The notes: a model not told the origin generated them from the letters alone. DNA of 64,000 nt from Trinickia soli (GCF_002879855.1 NZ_PNYB01000007.1:203957-267956); one strand, 5' to 3'. Counted from the first letter of the stretch, positions 18,258 through 28,206 are shown. Translations and numbers: made by a program.

Positions 18258-18945
18258 GGATTCTCCTTGGAAACGGGCCGCAAAGCGGGCAGCCCATTGA
18301 GATGGCGAGGGCTCGGAGCGCGCTGCTATTGCATGGGTACGGAGCGGTTGCGATTGGCCCGGGCTCAGCGCCTCGTGCTGGAAAAGCACTGTAGCAATGG
18401 CAGATGCAGCTAGCCAGCCATCGGCTCCATGGTTGGCCGTCTGGCCGATGCCGATAGCCGTTTTCGAATCGCCGGTCGAGTCGTCGGTCGGGGCGCCGTC
18501 CGAATCGCCATTCGAATCGGCGCACATTTCGTTTCGTCCTGCCCCGCATCATTGCCGGCCCGAAACGGTCGCTCCTGCTCGACCAGTACAACGGCCGGGG
18601 ATTCACCCGCGAATGACGCTGTACCGCATCTGGAAAACGAGATTGGTCATCACCTTCCAGCGCAAAAAAGCGAAAGGCCGCTCGAAAGCGGCCTTCTAAG
18701 CGGACGAATCGACGCGCCCGGGGACGAACAGCTGGCCCGGTGCCCCAGCTGATCTAACGAGCAAGGGCAATCTGCTATCGAGCGTTTGCGCGGCTTGAAG
18801 CGAATGGGGCTCTTGGCAAAGCGGTCCGCACCATAACCGGGCAGCGGCGATATGCGCATTGGCCGCTTCGGCGCGCGGCAACGCTTGCGGCCGGCCATTC
18901 AACCCGGAGTGCGTCGCCAGAAGCGCCCCGAAAGCGGTTCGTGGC
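18258..18945. other. 688-bp region without a convincing gene
   Basis: Between comM and ubiK, both leftward. The segment 18460-18530 is a degenerate repeat of a GATTCG-like unit, and 18664-18695 is a leftward intrinsic terminator. The 18696-18945 part would be the ubiK 3' untranslated region and contains a CAGCTGG/CCAGCTG inverted repeat (18729-18751). Open frames here have arginine-rich, non-family composition. Confidence 0.5.
18664..18695 (-). terminator. Intrinsic terminator downstream of ubiK
   Basis: Read leftward, AAGGCCGCT and AGCGGCCTT form a perfect 9-bp stem with a 4-nt loop, followed by TCGC and six T residues. It should end the ubiK transcript before comM. Confidence 0.8.
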
Positions 18946-19200
18946 TCAGGGCTCCTGCACGGCAGCCAAACGCTGCTCCAACTCGGCCACACGACGCTCC
19001 AACTCTTCGAGCCGTGTGCGCGTTCTGAGCAGCACCTGGGTTTGGGTATCGAATTCCTCGCGCGTCACGAGATCAAGCTTCGAGAAGCCTTGCGAGAGCA
19101 TGGCTTTGACGTTGCGCTCAACGTCTTTGGCCGGCGAGTGCTTGAGCAGATCGCTCATGCGATTCTGGAAATCCTGAAAAAAATCAGTCGGTTGCTTCAT
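18946..19200 (-). CDS. ubiK: UbiK-type ubiquinone biosynthesis accessory factor
   Basis: Protein of 84 residues of the BMFP/YqiC family, now called UbiK. An amphipathic N-terminal part (DFFQDFQNRMSDLL) is followed by a C-terminal trimeric coiled coil (LEELERRVAELEQRL). Family members associate with UbiJ and assist aerobic ubiquinone synthesis at the membrane. A good ribosome site (GAAGGGGA) precedes the ATG. It is divergent from glnK across a 373-bp gap that carries the glnK control region. Confidence 0.9.
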   Translation of the reverse strand: MKQPTDFFQDFQNRMSDLLKHSPAKDVERNVKAMLSQGFSKLDLVTREEFDTQTQVLLRTRTRLEELERRVAELEQRLAAVQEP

Positions 19201-19277
19201 GGTGGTTCCCCTTCTTTGCACAAAAGATGTGCAGCCTTTTCTGCCGATTTGCGCTGGTGGCGCACGAACGAGCGATG

Positions 19278-19912
<635 letters not shown>

Positions 19913-19967
19913 TCAGACATTCGATATTCGAAGATTCGAAGACATAGCGACATAGAGGAAACCGAAG

Positions 19968-21419
19968 ATGCGCAAACTACTGATGTCATTGGCGATGGCT
20001 GCCTCGCTGCTTGCGGGCGGCGTCGGAGCCGCATTCGCCGACGACGCTTCGTCAGCCCCGGCGGCCGCTACGGCCGCCTCCACACCCGCCGCCGCGGCTC
20101 AAGCGAGCGCAGCTTCGGCCGCCGCCGCGCCGGACGCATCGGCAGCCGCCGCTGCCGCCGCGCCGGCCGCACCGACCGCCCCGTTCTCGGTCGATTCGTC
20201 GAAGATCAATTCCGGCGACACGGCCTGGATGCTGACCTCGACCGCGCTCGTGCTGTTCATGACGATTCCTGGCCTCGCGCTGTTCTATGGCGGCATGGTC
20301 CGCAAGAAGAACGTGCTGGCCACGGTGATGCAAAGCTTCGCGATCACCTGCGTCGTCACGGTGCTTTGGACCGTGATCGGCTATAGCCTCGCCTTCACGC
20401 CGGGCAATGCGTTCATCGGCGGCTTCTCGCGGGTGCTGCTTGCCGGAATGAGCTATATCAAGGGCGACAAGGCCACGACCCTGACGGTGAGCCACCTTGC
20501 ACCGACGATCCCCGAGACGGTCTACTTCGTCTATCAGATGACGTTCGCGATCATCACGCCCGCGCTGATCACGGGCGCCTTCGCGGATCGCATGAAATTC
20601 TCGGCGATGCTCGTGTTCATGTCGTTGTGGTCGCTGATCGTCTACTCGCCGATCGCCCACATGGTCTGGGAACCGACGGGCTGGCTCTTCTCCGCCGGCA
20701 TTCTCGATTTCGCGGGCGGCACGGTCGTTCATATCAACGCCGGTATCGCCGGTCTGGTGTGCGCACTGGTGCTCGGCAAGCGCGTCGGCTACGGTCGCGA
20801 GGCGATGGCTCCGCACAACCTCGTGCTGACGCTGATGGGCGCGGCGATGTTGTGGGTGGGCTGGTTCGGCTTCAACGCAGGTTCGGCCGTCGCGGCCGAT
20901 GGCCGCGCGGGTTTCGCCATGCTGACGACGCAAGTGGCCACGGCCTGCGCGGCGCTCGGCTGGATGTTTGTCGAATGGATCGCCAAGGGTAAGCCGTCGG
21001 CACTCGGCATCGCATCGGGCGCCGTCGCCGGACTCGTGGCGATCACGCCGGCTTCGGGCTTTGTCGGCGTGGGCGGCTCGCTCGCGATCGGCTTCATCGC
21101 TGGTGCTGTCTGCTTCTGGTCGGCCACGTGGCTCAAGATGAAGCTCGGCTATGACGATTCGCTCGATTGCTTCGGCGTGCATGGCGTGGGCGGCATCATC
21201 GGCGCGCTGTTGACGGGCGTCTTCGCCGTGAAGGACATCGGCGGGGCCGACGGCAGCCTGATTCTGCAGGCCAAGGGCGTGCTCACGACGGTCATCTACA
21301 GCGGCGTGATCAGCTACGTCCTGCTCAAGGTCATCGATCTCGTGATCGGCCTGCGCGTGGCCGAAGAAGAAGAGCGCGAAGGGCTCGACGTCGTGCTGCA
21401 CGGCGAGCACGTCGAATAA
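19968..21419 (+). CDS. amtB: Ammonium transporter AmtB
   Basis: Ammonium channel of 483 residues with a cleaved signal peptide (about 1-24, AFA|DD) and 11 predicted membrane helices. The GGTVVHINAGIAGL region and CFGVHGVGG carry the paired pore histidines. Odd feature: residues about 25-72 are a low-complexity Ala/Ser/Pro linker between the signal peptide and the first helix. It is cotranscribed with glnK, whose product gates it, and ends at a strong terminator. Confidence 0.96.
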   Translation: MRKLLMSLAMAASLLAGGVGAAFADDASSAPAAATAASTPAAAAQASAASAAAAPDASAAAAAAAPAAPTAPFSVDSSKINSGDTAWMLTSTALVLFMTIPGLALFYGGMVRKKNVLATVMQSFAITCVVTVLWTVIGYSLAFTPGNAFIGGFSRVLLAGMSYIKGDKATTLTVSHLAPTIPETVYFVYQMTFAIITPALITGAFADRMKFSAMLVFMSLWSLIVYSPIAHMVWEPTGWLFSAGILDFAGGTVVHINAGIAGLVCALVLGKRVGYGREAMAPHNLVLTLMGAAMLWVGWFGFNAGSAVAADGRAGFAMLTTQVATACAALGWMFVEWIAKGKPSALGIASGAVAGLVAITPASGFVGVGGSLAIGFIAGAVCFWSATWLKMKLGYDDSLDCFGVHGVGGIIGALLTGVFAVKDIGGADGSLILQAKGVLTTVIYSGVISYVLLKVIDLVIGLRVAEEEEREGLDVVLHGEHVE

Positions 21420-21752
21420 TCGCCGGACTGCGGGCGCGCCGTTGCGGTCGACGCCCGCGGCCGCCCGTCGGACAAAAAACGTAGCACAGCGACTTTCCCC
21501 GCCTCTCGGCGGGGTTTTTTCCAGGTAGGCCGTTCAAGCCGGCTGCCGTCTCCGACCCTACGCTCTATCGGGTCAATAGAAATCGCCGCAAGCGGATGCT
21601 CTTGCGATCGGCGAAACCATCCCCAACTCGATAGCCCGGCCCGGCGATGACCGGCGCTGAGTGGCGTTCAATTGCGCCGCGACCGAGAGTGCAAGGCCGG
21701 AACGCGGGCAATTGCTCTACAATCTTTTTCTCCCCTGTCGATCGAGTATTCA
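21420..21752. other. Intergenic region amtB-gshA
   Basis: A 333-bp gap. It holds the amtB terminator, and a TACAAT -10-like hexamer at 21718-21723 about 30 bp before gshA, with no good -35. Nothing else is supported. Confidence 0.5.
21497..21520 (+). terminator. Intrinsic terminator after amtB
   Basis: CCCCGCC-TCTC-GGCGGGG is followed by TTTTTT: a perfect 7-bp GC stem with tetraloop and T-run. Confidence 0.95.
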
Positions 21753-23042
21753 ATGGTTCCGCACCTAGTTACGGCGTTAAACGGTCCTCTGCTCGATTTG
21801 GAGCGGAAGATTCTCGATGCCACGCCGGCGATCGAGCGGTGGTTCCGGCTCGAATGGCAGGAGCACACGCCGCCTTTCTATTGTTCGGTCGACTTGCGCA
21901 ATGCGGGCTTCAAGCTCGCGCCGGTCGACACGAACCTGTTTCCCGGCGGCTTCAACAATCTGCCGAACGAAGTCTTGCCGCTGGCCGTTCAGGCGGCGAT
22001 GGCGTCGATCGAGAAGATCTGCCCGGATGCGAAGAACCTCCTCGTGATTCCCGAGCGGCATACCCGCAACGCCTTCTATCTGGAGAACGTCGCGCGTCTG
22101 GCCATGATCATGCGTCAGGCCGGTTTGAACGTTCGCTTCGGCACGCTCGATGAAAACATCGTCGGCCCCGTCACGATTGCGCTGGCGGACGGGCAAAAGA
22201 TCGTCCTCGAACCGCTCGAGCGCACGCCGCGACGGCTTGGCCTGAAGAACTTCGATCCCTGCTCGATTCTGCTCAATACGGATTTGTCAGGGGGTTTGCC
22301 GCCCGTGCTCGAAAATCTGCACGAGCAGTACGTGTTGCCGCCGCTCCATGCGGGCTGGGCCGTGCGGCGCAAGTCGACGCACTTTTCGTGCTATGACGAT
22401 GTCGCCAAGAAGTTCGCCAAGCTCGTCGAGATCGATCCGTGGATGGTCAATCCGTACTTCGCGCACGTCGAAGACGTCGACTTCGAGGCGCGCACCGGCG
22501 AAGAGGCGCTGGCCGAAGCGATCGATGCCGTCATCAAGAAAATCGCACGCAAATATCGCGAGTACGGTATCGGCGAGAAACCGTATGTCGTCATCAAGTC
22601 CGATGCGGGCACCGACGGCCGTGGCGTCATGACCGTGCACGATGCATCCGAAGTGGCGAATCTGACGAAGGGCGAGCGCTCGCGCATGTCGGCCACCAAG
22701 GATGGGCTGCAAGTGCATGATGTCATCGTGCAAGAGGGCGTCTATACGTTCGAGCGGATCGGCGAAGAAGTGGCCGAACCCGTCGTCTACATGATCGATC
22801 GTTACGTGGTGGGCGGCTTCTATCGCGTCCACGGCAGCCGCGAGCGCGATCAGAACCTGAACGCGCCCGGCATGCATTTCGTGCCGCTCGGCTTCGAGCA
22901 CACGGCTTTGCCGGATGCGCATGCCAAGCCCGGCGCGGCGCCGCCGAACCGCTTTTATATGTACGGCGTCGTCGCGCGGCTGGCGCTGCTGGCCGCGTCG
23001 GTCGAACTCGAGAAGACGGACCCCGAAGCGATTCAGGTCTGA
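21753..23042 (+). CDS. gshA: Glutamate-cysteine ligase (proteobacterial type)
   Basis: First enzyme of glutathione synthesis, joining glutamate and cysteine. The 429-residue protein belongs to the GshA type found in beta- and acidophilic gammaproteobacteria, not the E. coli GshA fold. Recognisable stretches are FYCSVDLRNAGFKLAPVDTN, VIKSDAGTDGRGVMT (ATP-grasp-like) and YVVGGFYRVHG. The ATG at 21753 begins the conserved region. gshB follows after 93 bp, so both steps are encoded together. Confidence 0.94.
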   Translation: MVPHLVTALNGPLLDLERKILDATPAIERWFRLEWQEHTPPFYCSVDLRNAGFKLAPVDTNLFPGGFNNLPNEVLPLAVQAAMASIEKICPDAKNLLVIPERHTRNAFYLENVARLAMIMRQAGLNVRFGTLDENIVGPVTIALADGQKIVLEPLERTPRRLGLKNFDPCSILLNTDLSGGLPPVLENLHEQYVLPPLHAGWAVRRKSTHFSCYDDVAKKFAKLVEIDPWMVNPYFAHVEDVDFEARTGEEALAEAIDAVIKKIARKYREYGIGEKPYVVIKSDAGTDGRGVMTVHDASEVANLTKGERSRMSATKDGLQVHDVIVQEGVYTFERIGEEVAEPVVYMIDRYVVGGFYRVHGSRERDQNLNAPGMHFVPLGFEHTALPDAHAKPGAAPPNRFYMYGVVARLALLAASVELEKTDPEAIQV

Positions 23043-23135
23043 TTCGCTTCGCGAAGCTGCGCGTTCGGGCAGCCGGACGCGCGACGTCACGCATTCAACG
23101 CACACAGGAGCCCGCACGCGGGCCGCAGGGGTTTC

Positions 23136-24092
23136 ATGGATATTCTTTTCATCGCCGATCCGCTTGCGCACTTCAAGATCTACAAGGATTCGACTTACGC
23201 GATGATGGCGGAAGCCGCGCGCCGCGGGCACGTCATCTACACGTGCGAGCCGAAGCACCTGGCGTGGGTGTCGGCCCGCGTCGAAGCGACGGTGCGCCGC
23301 GTCGACATCGTCGGCGACACGGCTGACTTGCGGCGTCATCCGTGGCACGAGAGCGGTCCACACGAACATCGGAAGATGACATCGTTCGGCGCGATCATCA
23401 TGCGCAAGGATCCGCCGTTCGACATGGAGTACGTGACGTCGACCTGGCTCCTGGAACTGGCGGAGCGCGAGGGTGCGCGCGTGTTCAACAAGCCGCAGAC
23501 GATCCGCGACCATTCGGAGAAGCTCGCGATCGGCGAATTCGCGCAGTTCGTTGCGCCGACGCTGGTCACGCGCGATGCGGCCCGGCTGCGTGCGTTCCAC
23601 GCCGAGCACGGCGACGTGATCCTCAAGCCGCTCGACGGCATGGGTGGAATGGGCGTGTTCCGCGTCACGCGCGATGGCATGAATCTCGGCTCGATCATCG
23701 AAGTGCTGAGCCACGATGGGGCGCGCTCGGTGATGGCGCAAAAGTTCATCCCCGAAATCGCTGCCGGCGACAAGCGCATCTTGCTGATCGGCGGCAAGAG
23801 CGTGCCGTATTCGCTTGCCCGGATTCCGCAAGGCGGCGAAGTGCGGGGCAATCTGGCGGCGGGTGGGCTTGGCGTCGCGCAGCCGCTCAGTGCGCGCGAC
23901 CGCGAAATCGCCGATACGCTTGCGCCGGTGCTCGCAGCGCGTGGCCTGCTGCTGGTCGGCCTGGATGTGATCGGCGACTGGCTGACCGAAGTCAACGTGA
24001 CGAGCCCCACTTGCTTTCGCGAAATCATGGAGCAGACGGGCTTCGACGTGGCGGGAATGTTCGTCGACGCCCTCGAGCAGGCGGTCGCCTGA
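23136..24092 (+). CDS. gshB: Glutathione synthetase
   Basis: ATP-grasp enzyme of 318 residues that adds glycine to gamma-glutamylcysteine. An N-terminal domain (MDILFIADPLAHFKIYKDST) precedes the ATP-grasp domain with DVILKPLDGMGGMGVFR, and the metal-binding tail is TEVNVTSPTCFREI. It completes the pathway begun by gshA upstream and runs in the same direction as the PTS genes that follow. Confidence 0.96.
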   Translation: MDILFIADPLAHFKIYKDSTYAMMAEAARRGHVIYTCEPKHLAWVSARVEATVRRVDIVGDTADLRRHPWHESGPHEHRKMTSFGAIIMRKDPPFDMEYVTSTWLLELAEREGARVFNKPQTIRDHSEKLAIGEFAQFVAPTLVTRDAARLRAFHAEHGDVILKPLDGMGGMGVFRVTRDGMNLGSIIEVLSHDGARSVMAQKFIPEIAAGDKRILLIGGKSVPYSLARIPQGGEVRGNLAAGGLGVAQPLSARDREIADTLAPVLAARGLLLVGLDVIGDWLTEVNVTSPTCFREIMEQTGFDVAGMFVDALEQAVA

Positions 24093-24433
24093 TCGATCAG
24101 CGCGTCGCAAGGCGGGGCAATCGGGGGAAAACCGGCCTGCTACAATGGCCGTCTCCTGATACGGATCGCCTGCAGGGTGCGAGGGTGCGCGCGATGCGGG
24201 CCACGCCGCCGTGTCGGCAGCCGCCCCGGCCCCGTGCCCGGCCCTCGCGGCGCTTTTCGGTGCAGATGATATGAAAGACCCCCAAACCCGCTCCGCTTGT
24301 CGCCCCGAAAGGGGGACGCCGTCCGCTCTGGGCGGCCCGGCGCGCAGTGATACGAATCGACCTCCGAAGTTCGTCCCGCTTGCTGCTCCGAGCAAGCGGG
24401 CGGTTCCGGCGGGCTTGCGCGGCGCTTATTGAC
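24093..24433. repeat. Structured intergenic region before PTS IIA
   Basis: A 341-bp gap. It contains nested GC-rich dyads (around CCCCGAAAGGGG near 24302) and a perfect 10-bp hairpin, CCCGCTTGCT/AGCAAGCGGG, at 24375-24400 with a 6-nt loop, 33 bp before the PTS IIA start. A TACAAT hexamer at 24141 could be a -10. The composition resembles dispersed intergenic repeats of this lineage, but no second copy is present here. Confidence 0.5.
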
Positions 24434-25000
24434 ATGGCCGGCATCCTGATCATCGCGCACGCGCCGCTCGCTTCGGCGTTGCGAGACTGCGTCGCGCATA
24501 TTTACGGCGGATTGCCTGCACGGATCGGCGCGATCGATGTACTGCCCGACAGCGATCCGTCCGAAATCGTCGCGCTCGCTCACAGCGAAATCGAACGCCT
24601 GCGCGAGGAAAACGGCGCGCTCGTGTTGACCGACATGTTTGGCGCGACACCCGCCAATATCGCGAGCCGGCTTTCTGCACTGCCGGGCGTGCGCGTATTG
24701 GCCGGCGTCAATTTGCCGATGCTCGTGCGAGGCGTGTGCTATCGCGCCTGCGAACTCGACACGCTGGTCGAAAAGGCGCTCGCGGGCGCCACCAAGGGCA
24801 TCCACGCGATCGGGCCGCTGGTTGCACCGGCACCTCCGGTTGGAAAAAGTGCCGACGAGCCCGAATGCGTGTCGCCGGGGGTGCCGATCGTGCCGCCGGC
24901 TGGCAGCGCCACTGCCCCGACCGGCTCCAGTGCAAGCGATGCGGCGAGTGCGTCGGCCAATGCGCCGAATTCGTCGAATGCGAGCGGCACGGTCAACTGA
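24434..25000 (+). CDS. PTS EIIA component, mannose/fructose type
   Basis: PTS EIIA of the mannose-type fold, 188 residues, with phospho-acceptor His9 in GILIIAHAPLAS and the dimer-interface stretch LVLTDMFGATPANI. The last 55 residues are a disordered Pro/Ser/Ala tail not typical of the family. No mannose-type IIB, IIC or IID genes follow; the gene is instead linked to ptsH and ptsI, the arrangement of the regulatory (non-transporting) PTS in betaproteobacteria. It therefore probably acts as a phosphorylation-state regulator rather than in sugar uptake. Confidence 0.9.
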   Translation: MAGILIIAHAPLASALRDCVAHIYGGLPARIGAIDVLPDSDPSEIVALAHSEIERLREENGALVLTDMFGATPANIASRLSALPGVRVLAGVNLPMLVRGVCYRACELDTLVEKALAGATKGIHAIGPLVAPAPPVGKSADEPECVSPGVPIVPPAGSATAPTGSSASDAASASANAPNSSNASGTVN

Positions 25001-25037
25001 TACGGATTTTTCTTTCTTCGCCTCTCAGGACGAGCAC

Positions 25038-25307
25038 ATGCTTCAAAAAGAAACGACAATCGTCAACAAGTTGGGTTTGCATGCACGTGCGTCGGCCAAG
25101 CTGACGCAGCTCGCCGCGAATTATCAATCGGAAATATGGATGACCCGGAACGGGCGTCGTATCAATGCCAAAAGCATCATGGGCGTCATGATGTTGGCAG
25201 CCGGGATTGGCAGCACCGTCACAATCGAGACCGAGGGTCCCGACGAACAAGATGCGATGGACGCACTGCTCAAGCTGATCGCCGATAAGTTCGGCGAGGG
25301 TCAATAA
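25038..25307 (+). CDS. ptsH: Phosphocarrier protein HPr
   Basis: HPr of 89 residues with catalytic His15 (LGLHARAS) and regulatory-site Ser46 (NAKSIMGVM), the serine that HPr kinase/phosphatase modifies in organisms that have HprK. It receives phosphate from enzyme I and passes it to EIIA. It lies 37 bp after the EIIA gene and is followed by a strong intrinsic terminator, so it can be expressed separately from ptsI. Confidence 0.95.
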   Translation: MLQKETTIVNKLGLHARASAKLTQLAANYQSEIWMTRNGRRINAKSIMGVMMLAAGIGSTVTIETEGPDEQDAMDALLKLIADKFGEGQ

Positions 25308-25358
25308 GCGGCCGATGGCTGATGCGCCGGTTGCGGCGTATCTCCCGATTCGATTGCG

Positions 25359-25386
25359 CGCCGCGGTTTGCCGCGGCGTTTTTATT
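25359..25386 (+). terminator. Intrinsic terminator between ptsH and ptsI
   Basis: CGCCGCGG-TTTG-CCGCGGCG is followed by TTTTTATT: a perfect 8-bp stem with T-run, 51 bp after ptsH. Confidence 0.92.
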
Positions 25387-25529
25387 CGACGCGCGCCGTT
25401 GTACATGACGAATGTCCCGCCCAGGCTGCCTATAACGCGAGCGTGACGCACGCATTTCAATTGCGAAGAAACCGCGTATGCGTGCGCGCTTTGCTGCACC
25501 GCACGCAGTCAGCAGAGGGTAGTGGAATT

Positions 25530-25535
25530 TATAAT
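25530..25535 (+). promoter_or_regulatory. Candidate -10 of ptsI promoter
   Basis: A perfect TATAAT 70 bp before the ptsI start, downstream of the ptsH terminator. The -35 region (AGTCAG) is poor. Confidence 0.45.
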
Positions 25536-25604
25536 GTCCAATTGGCGTCAAATGCGCATTGCGGCGGTATTGCCCGCGGCATCACATAACTCGAGGAGGT
25601 GCCC

Positions 25605-27359
25605 GTGTCGTTTTCGCTGCATGGTATTCCGGTGTCACGCGGCATCGCGATCGGACGAGCCTATCTCATCGCGCCTGCAGCGCTCGACGTCGACCATTAC
25701 CTCGTAGACCCGCCGCAGATCGAAGGCGAGATCGAGCGGTTTCGCGTTGCGCTGATCGCCGTCCAGAACGAGCTCGATCGCTTGAGCGAGGATCTCTCGG
25801 CCGACGCGCCCAGCGAAGTCGGCGCGTTCATCAACGTCCATTCGATGATTCTGAAGGACGCGATGCTGATCCAGGAGACGATGGATCTCATCCGCACGCG
25901 GCGATACAACGTCGAATGGGCGCTGACCGAACAGCTGGAGCGGCTCGCGCGTCACTTCGACGACATCGAGGACGAGTACCTGCGCGAGCGCAAAGCCGAT
26001 GTGCAACAAGTGGTCGAGCGGATCCTGAAGGCGCTGGCGGGCGCGCCCTCGGCGGCGGCGCTCATTGATGGCGCCAATGGGCGTTCGGCCGACGACATGA
26101 TCGTCGTCGCGCACGACATCTCGCCGGCCGACATGCTTCAGTTCAAGACGCAAACGTTCCAAGGTTTCGTGACCGACCTGGGCGGGCGCACTTCGCATAC
26201 GGCGATCGTTGCGCGCAGCCTCGGCATTCCCGCGGCAGTGGGCGTGCAGCACGCCAGCGCGCTGATTCGCCAGGACGATCTCATCATCGTCGACGGCGAT
26301 CGCGGCATCGTCATCGTCGATCCGGCGCCGATCGTCCTGGAAGAGTATTCGTATCGCCAAAGCGAAAAGCTGCTCGAGCAAAAGAAGCTGCAGCGCCTGA
26401 AGTTCACGCCGACGCAAACGCTGTGCGGCACGAAGATCTCGCTGCTGGCGAACATCGAACTGCCCGACGATGCGCGCACGGCCGTCGAGGCAGGCGCTGT
26501 CGGCGTGGGATTGTTCCGCACCGAGTTCTTGTTCATGAATCACAAGGACCGGCTGCCAGAGGAAGAGGAGCAGTTCGAAGCATACAAACGTGCGGTTGAA
26601 TTGATGGGCGGCTTGCCCGTGACGATTCGCACGATCGATGTCGGCGCGGACAAACCGCTCGATTCGATCGGCGTCGAAGGCTATGAAAGTGCGCCGAATC
26701 CGGCGCTCGGTTTGCGGGCGATCCGCTGGAGCCTGTCCGAGCCGCAGATGTTCCTCACGCAGTTGCGTGCGATTCTGCGTGCCTCGGCATTCGGGCAGGT
26801 GCGTATTCTCGTGCCGATGCTCGCGCATGCGCAGGAGATCGATCAGACGCTCGATCTGATCCGCGAGGCCAAGCGTCAGCTCGACGACGCGGGCATGGCG
26901 TACGATCCGGGCGTGCGCGTCGGCGCGATGATCGAGATTCCGGCTGCCGCGATCGCGTTGCCGCTATTCCTGAAGCGCGTCGATTTCTTGTCGATCGGCA
27001 CGAACGATCTGATCCAGTACACGCTCGCGATCGACCGCGCGGACAACGCAGTGGCGCATTTGTACGATCCGCTGCACCCGGCCGTGCTGCATTTGATCGC
27101 TTTCACGCTACGGGAAGCCAAGCGTGCGGGCGTGCCCGCGTCGGTTTGCGGCGAAATGGCCGGCGACCCGCAACTCACGCGGTTGTTGCTCGGCATGGGG
27201 CTGACCGAGTTTTCAATGCATCCGAGCCAATTGCTCGTGGTGAAGCAGGAAATCTTGCGGGCGAACCTGCCGGCGCTCGAGAAGCCGGCTGCCGATGTGC
27301 TGGCGGCGTTCGAGCCGGAAGAAGTGCAGGCGGCGCTAAGGTGTCTCGCTCAAGCCTGA
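25605..27359 (+). CDS. ptsI: PTS enzyme I
   Basis: PEP-protein phosphotransferase of 584 residues. The N-terminal helical HPr-binding domain is followed by the phosphohistidine domain with active His198 (GGRTSHTAIVAR) and the PEP-binding TIM barrel with DFLSIGTNDL and catalytic Cys515 (SVCGEMAGD). The GTG at 25605 is chosen because GAGGAGG ends 5 bp before it; GTG 25599 lies inside the ribosome site. It feeds HPr encoded upstream. The last 24 bp overlap the convergent moeB-like gene. Confidence 0.96.
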   Translation: MSFSLHGIPVSRGIAIGRAYLIAPAALDVDHYLVDPPQIEGEIERFRVALIAVQNELDRLSEDLSADAPSEVGAFINVHSMILKDAMLIQETMDLIRTRRYNVEWALTEQLERLARHFDDIEDEYLRERKADVQQVVERILKALAGAPSAAALIDGANGRSADDMIVVAHDISPADMLQFKTQTFQGFVTDLGGRTSHTAIVARSLGIPAAVGVQHASALIRQDDLIIVDGDRGIVIVDPAPIVLEEYSYRQSEKLLEQKKLQRLKFTPTQTLCGTKISLLANIELPDDARTAVEAGAVGVGLFRTEFLFMNHKDRLPEEEEQFEAYKRAVELMGGLPVTIRTIDVGADKPLDSIGVEGYESAPNPALGLRAIRWSLSEPQMFLTQLRAILRASAFGQVRILVPMLAHAQEIDQTLDLIREAKRQLDDAGMAYDPGVRVGAMIEIPAAAIALPLFLKRVDFLSIGTNDLIQYTLAIDRADNAVAHLYDPLHPAVLHLIAFTLREAKRAGVPASVCGEMAGDPQLTRLLLGMGLTEFSMHPSQLLVVKQEILRANLPALEKPAADVLAAFEPEEVQAALRCLAQA

Positions 27360-28109
27360 GCCGCCGCTGCCACAGACGGGGCAATCGCTCTGACGGGCGA
27401 TTTTCATCGTCGTCCATTCCATCCGTAGCGAATCGAGCATCATGAGCCTGCCCGTCAGGGGCTGGCCGATGCCGCCGATCACGCGCAGCGCCTCGGCCGC
27501 CTGCATCGTGCCGATGATGCCGACCGTCGGCGCGAAGACGCCCATCATCGAGCAGGCCACTTCCTCGAACGGTTGATCCTCGGGGAATACGCAGGCGTAG
27601 CAGGGTGAGCTCGCATCGCGGAAGTCGAACGTGCTGATCTGGCCGTCAAAGCGAAGCGCGGCCCCCGATACGAGCGGTATCCCATGCTTGACGCAGGCGC
27701 GATTGATCGCATGGCGCGTCGCGAAGTTGTCGGTGCAGTCGAGCACGACGGTGGCGGCGGGGACGTTCGCATCGAGCCAGGCATCGTCGACGCGCGCATC
27801 GACGGCCTGCACGCGCACGTCGGGATTGAGCCGCGCAATCGCGTCGCGTCCCGAGTCCACCTTCTTGCGGCCCACGGAAGCCGTCACGTGCAGAATCTGC
27901 CGCTGCAGGTTCGTCAGATCGACCGAATCGGCGTCGACGAGCGTCAACGTTCCGACGCCGGCCGCCGCGAGATACATGGCAGCCGGCGAGCCCAGGCCAC
28001 CGGCTCCGATCACGATCGCATGCGCATCGAGAAAGCGCTGCTGCGCTTCGATGCCGATCTCATCGACGAGGATGTGGCGGGAATAGCGAAGGAGTTGATC
28101 GTCGTTCAT
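27336..28109 (-). CDS. moeB: MoeB/ThiF-family sulfur-carrier adenylyltransferase
   Basis: E1-like enzyme of 257 residues. The Rossmann ATP-binding motif GAGGLGSPAA lies near residue 36 and DADSVDLTNLQRQILH follows. Zinc is probably bound by CYAC and the C-terminal CPVC. It adenylates the C-terminal glycine of MoaD or ThiS before sulfur transfer. There is no rhodanese domain and no linked moa or thi genes, so MoeB versus ThiF cannot be settled; both roles may be shared. It is leftward and overlaps the ptsI end. Confidence 0.88.
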   Translation of the reverse strand: MNDDQLLRYSRHILVDEIGIEAQQRFLDAHAIVIGAGGLGSPAAMYLAAAGVGTLTLVDADSVDLTNLQRQILHVTASVGRKKVDSGRDAIARLNPDVRVQAVDARVDDAWLDANVPAATVVLDCTDNFATRHAINRACVKHGIPLVSGAALRFDGQISTFDFRDASSPCYACVFPEDQPFEEVACSMMGVFAPTVGIIGTMQAAEALRVIGGIGQPLTGRLMMLDSLRMEWTTMKIARQSDCPVCGSGGSGLSETP

Positions 28110-28168
28110 AGCGGCGCGCGGGGAAAAAGGCTGAGAGCGTGGCGCCGGTGAGGCCGCGGCTTCGAGCG

Positions 28169-28206
28169 CCGCCCCCTTCGTGCCGTCAAGCGCGCAAAGG
28201 GGGCGG
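28169..28206. repeat. Inverted repeat between moeB and ctpA
   Basis: CCGCCCCCTT and AAGGGGGCGG form a perfect 10-bp stem around an 18-nt loop. No T-run follows, so a terminator role is uncertain. Confidence 0.55.

Noticed and set aside
18205..18606. Leftward frame upstream of comM encoding MNPRPLYWSSR...
   Set aside because: Short, Arg-rich and without homology I can name; overlaps comM start and ribosome site. A tRNA was also considered here but no cloverleaf forms.
22287..24395. 702-residue leftward frame across gshA and gshB
   Set aside because: Shadow of two clear rightward ATP-dependent ligase genes; no start signal or homology.
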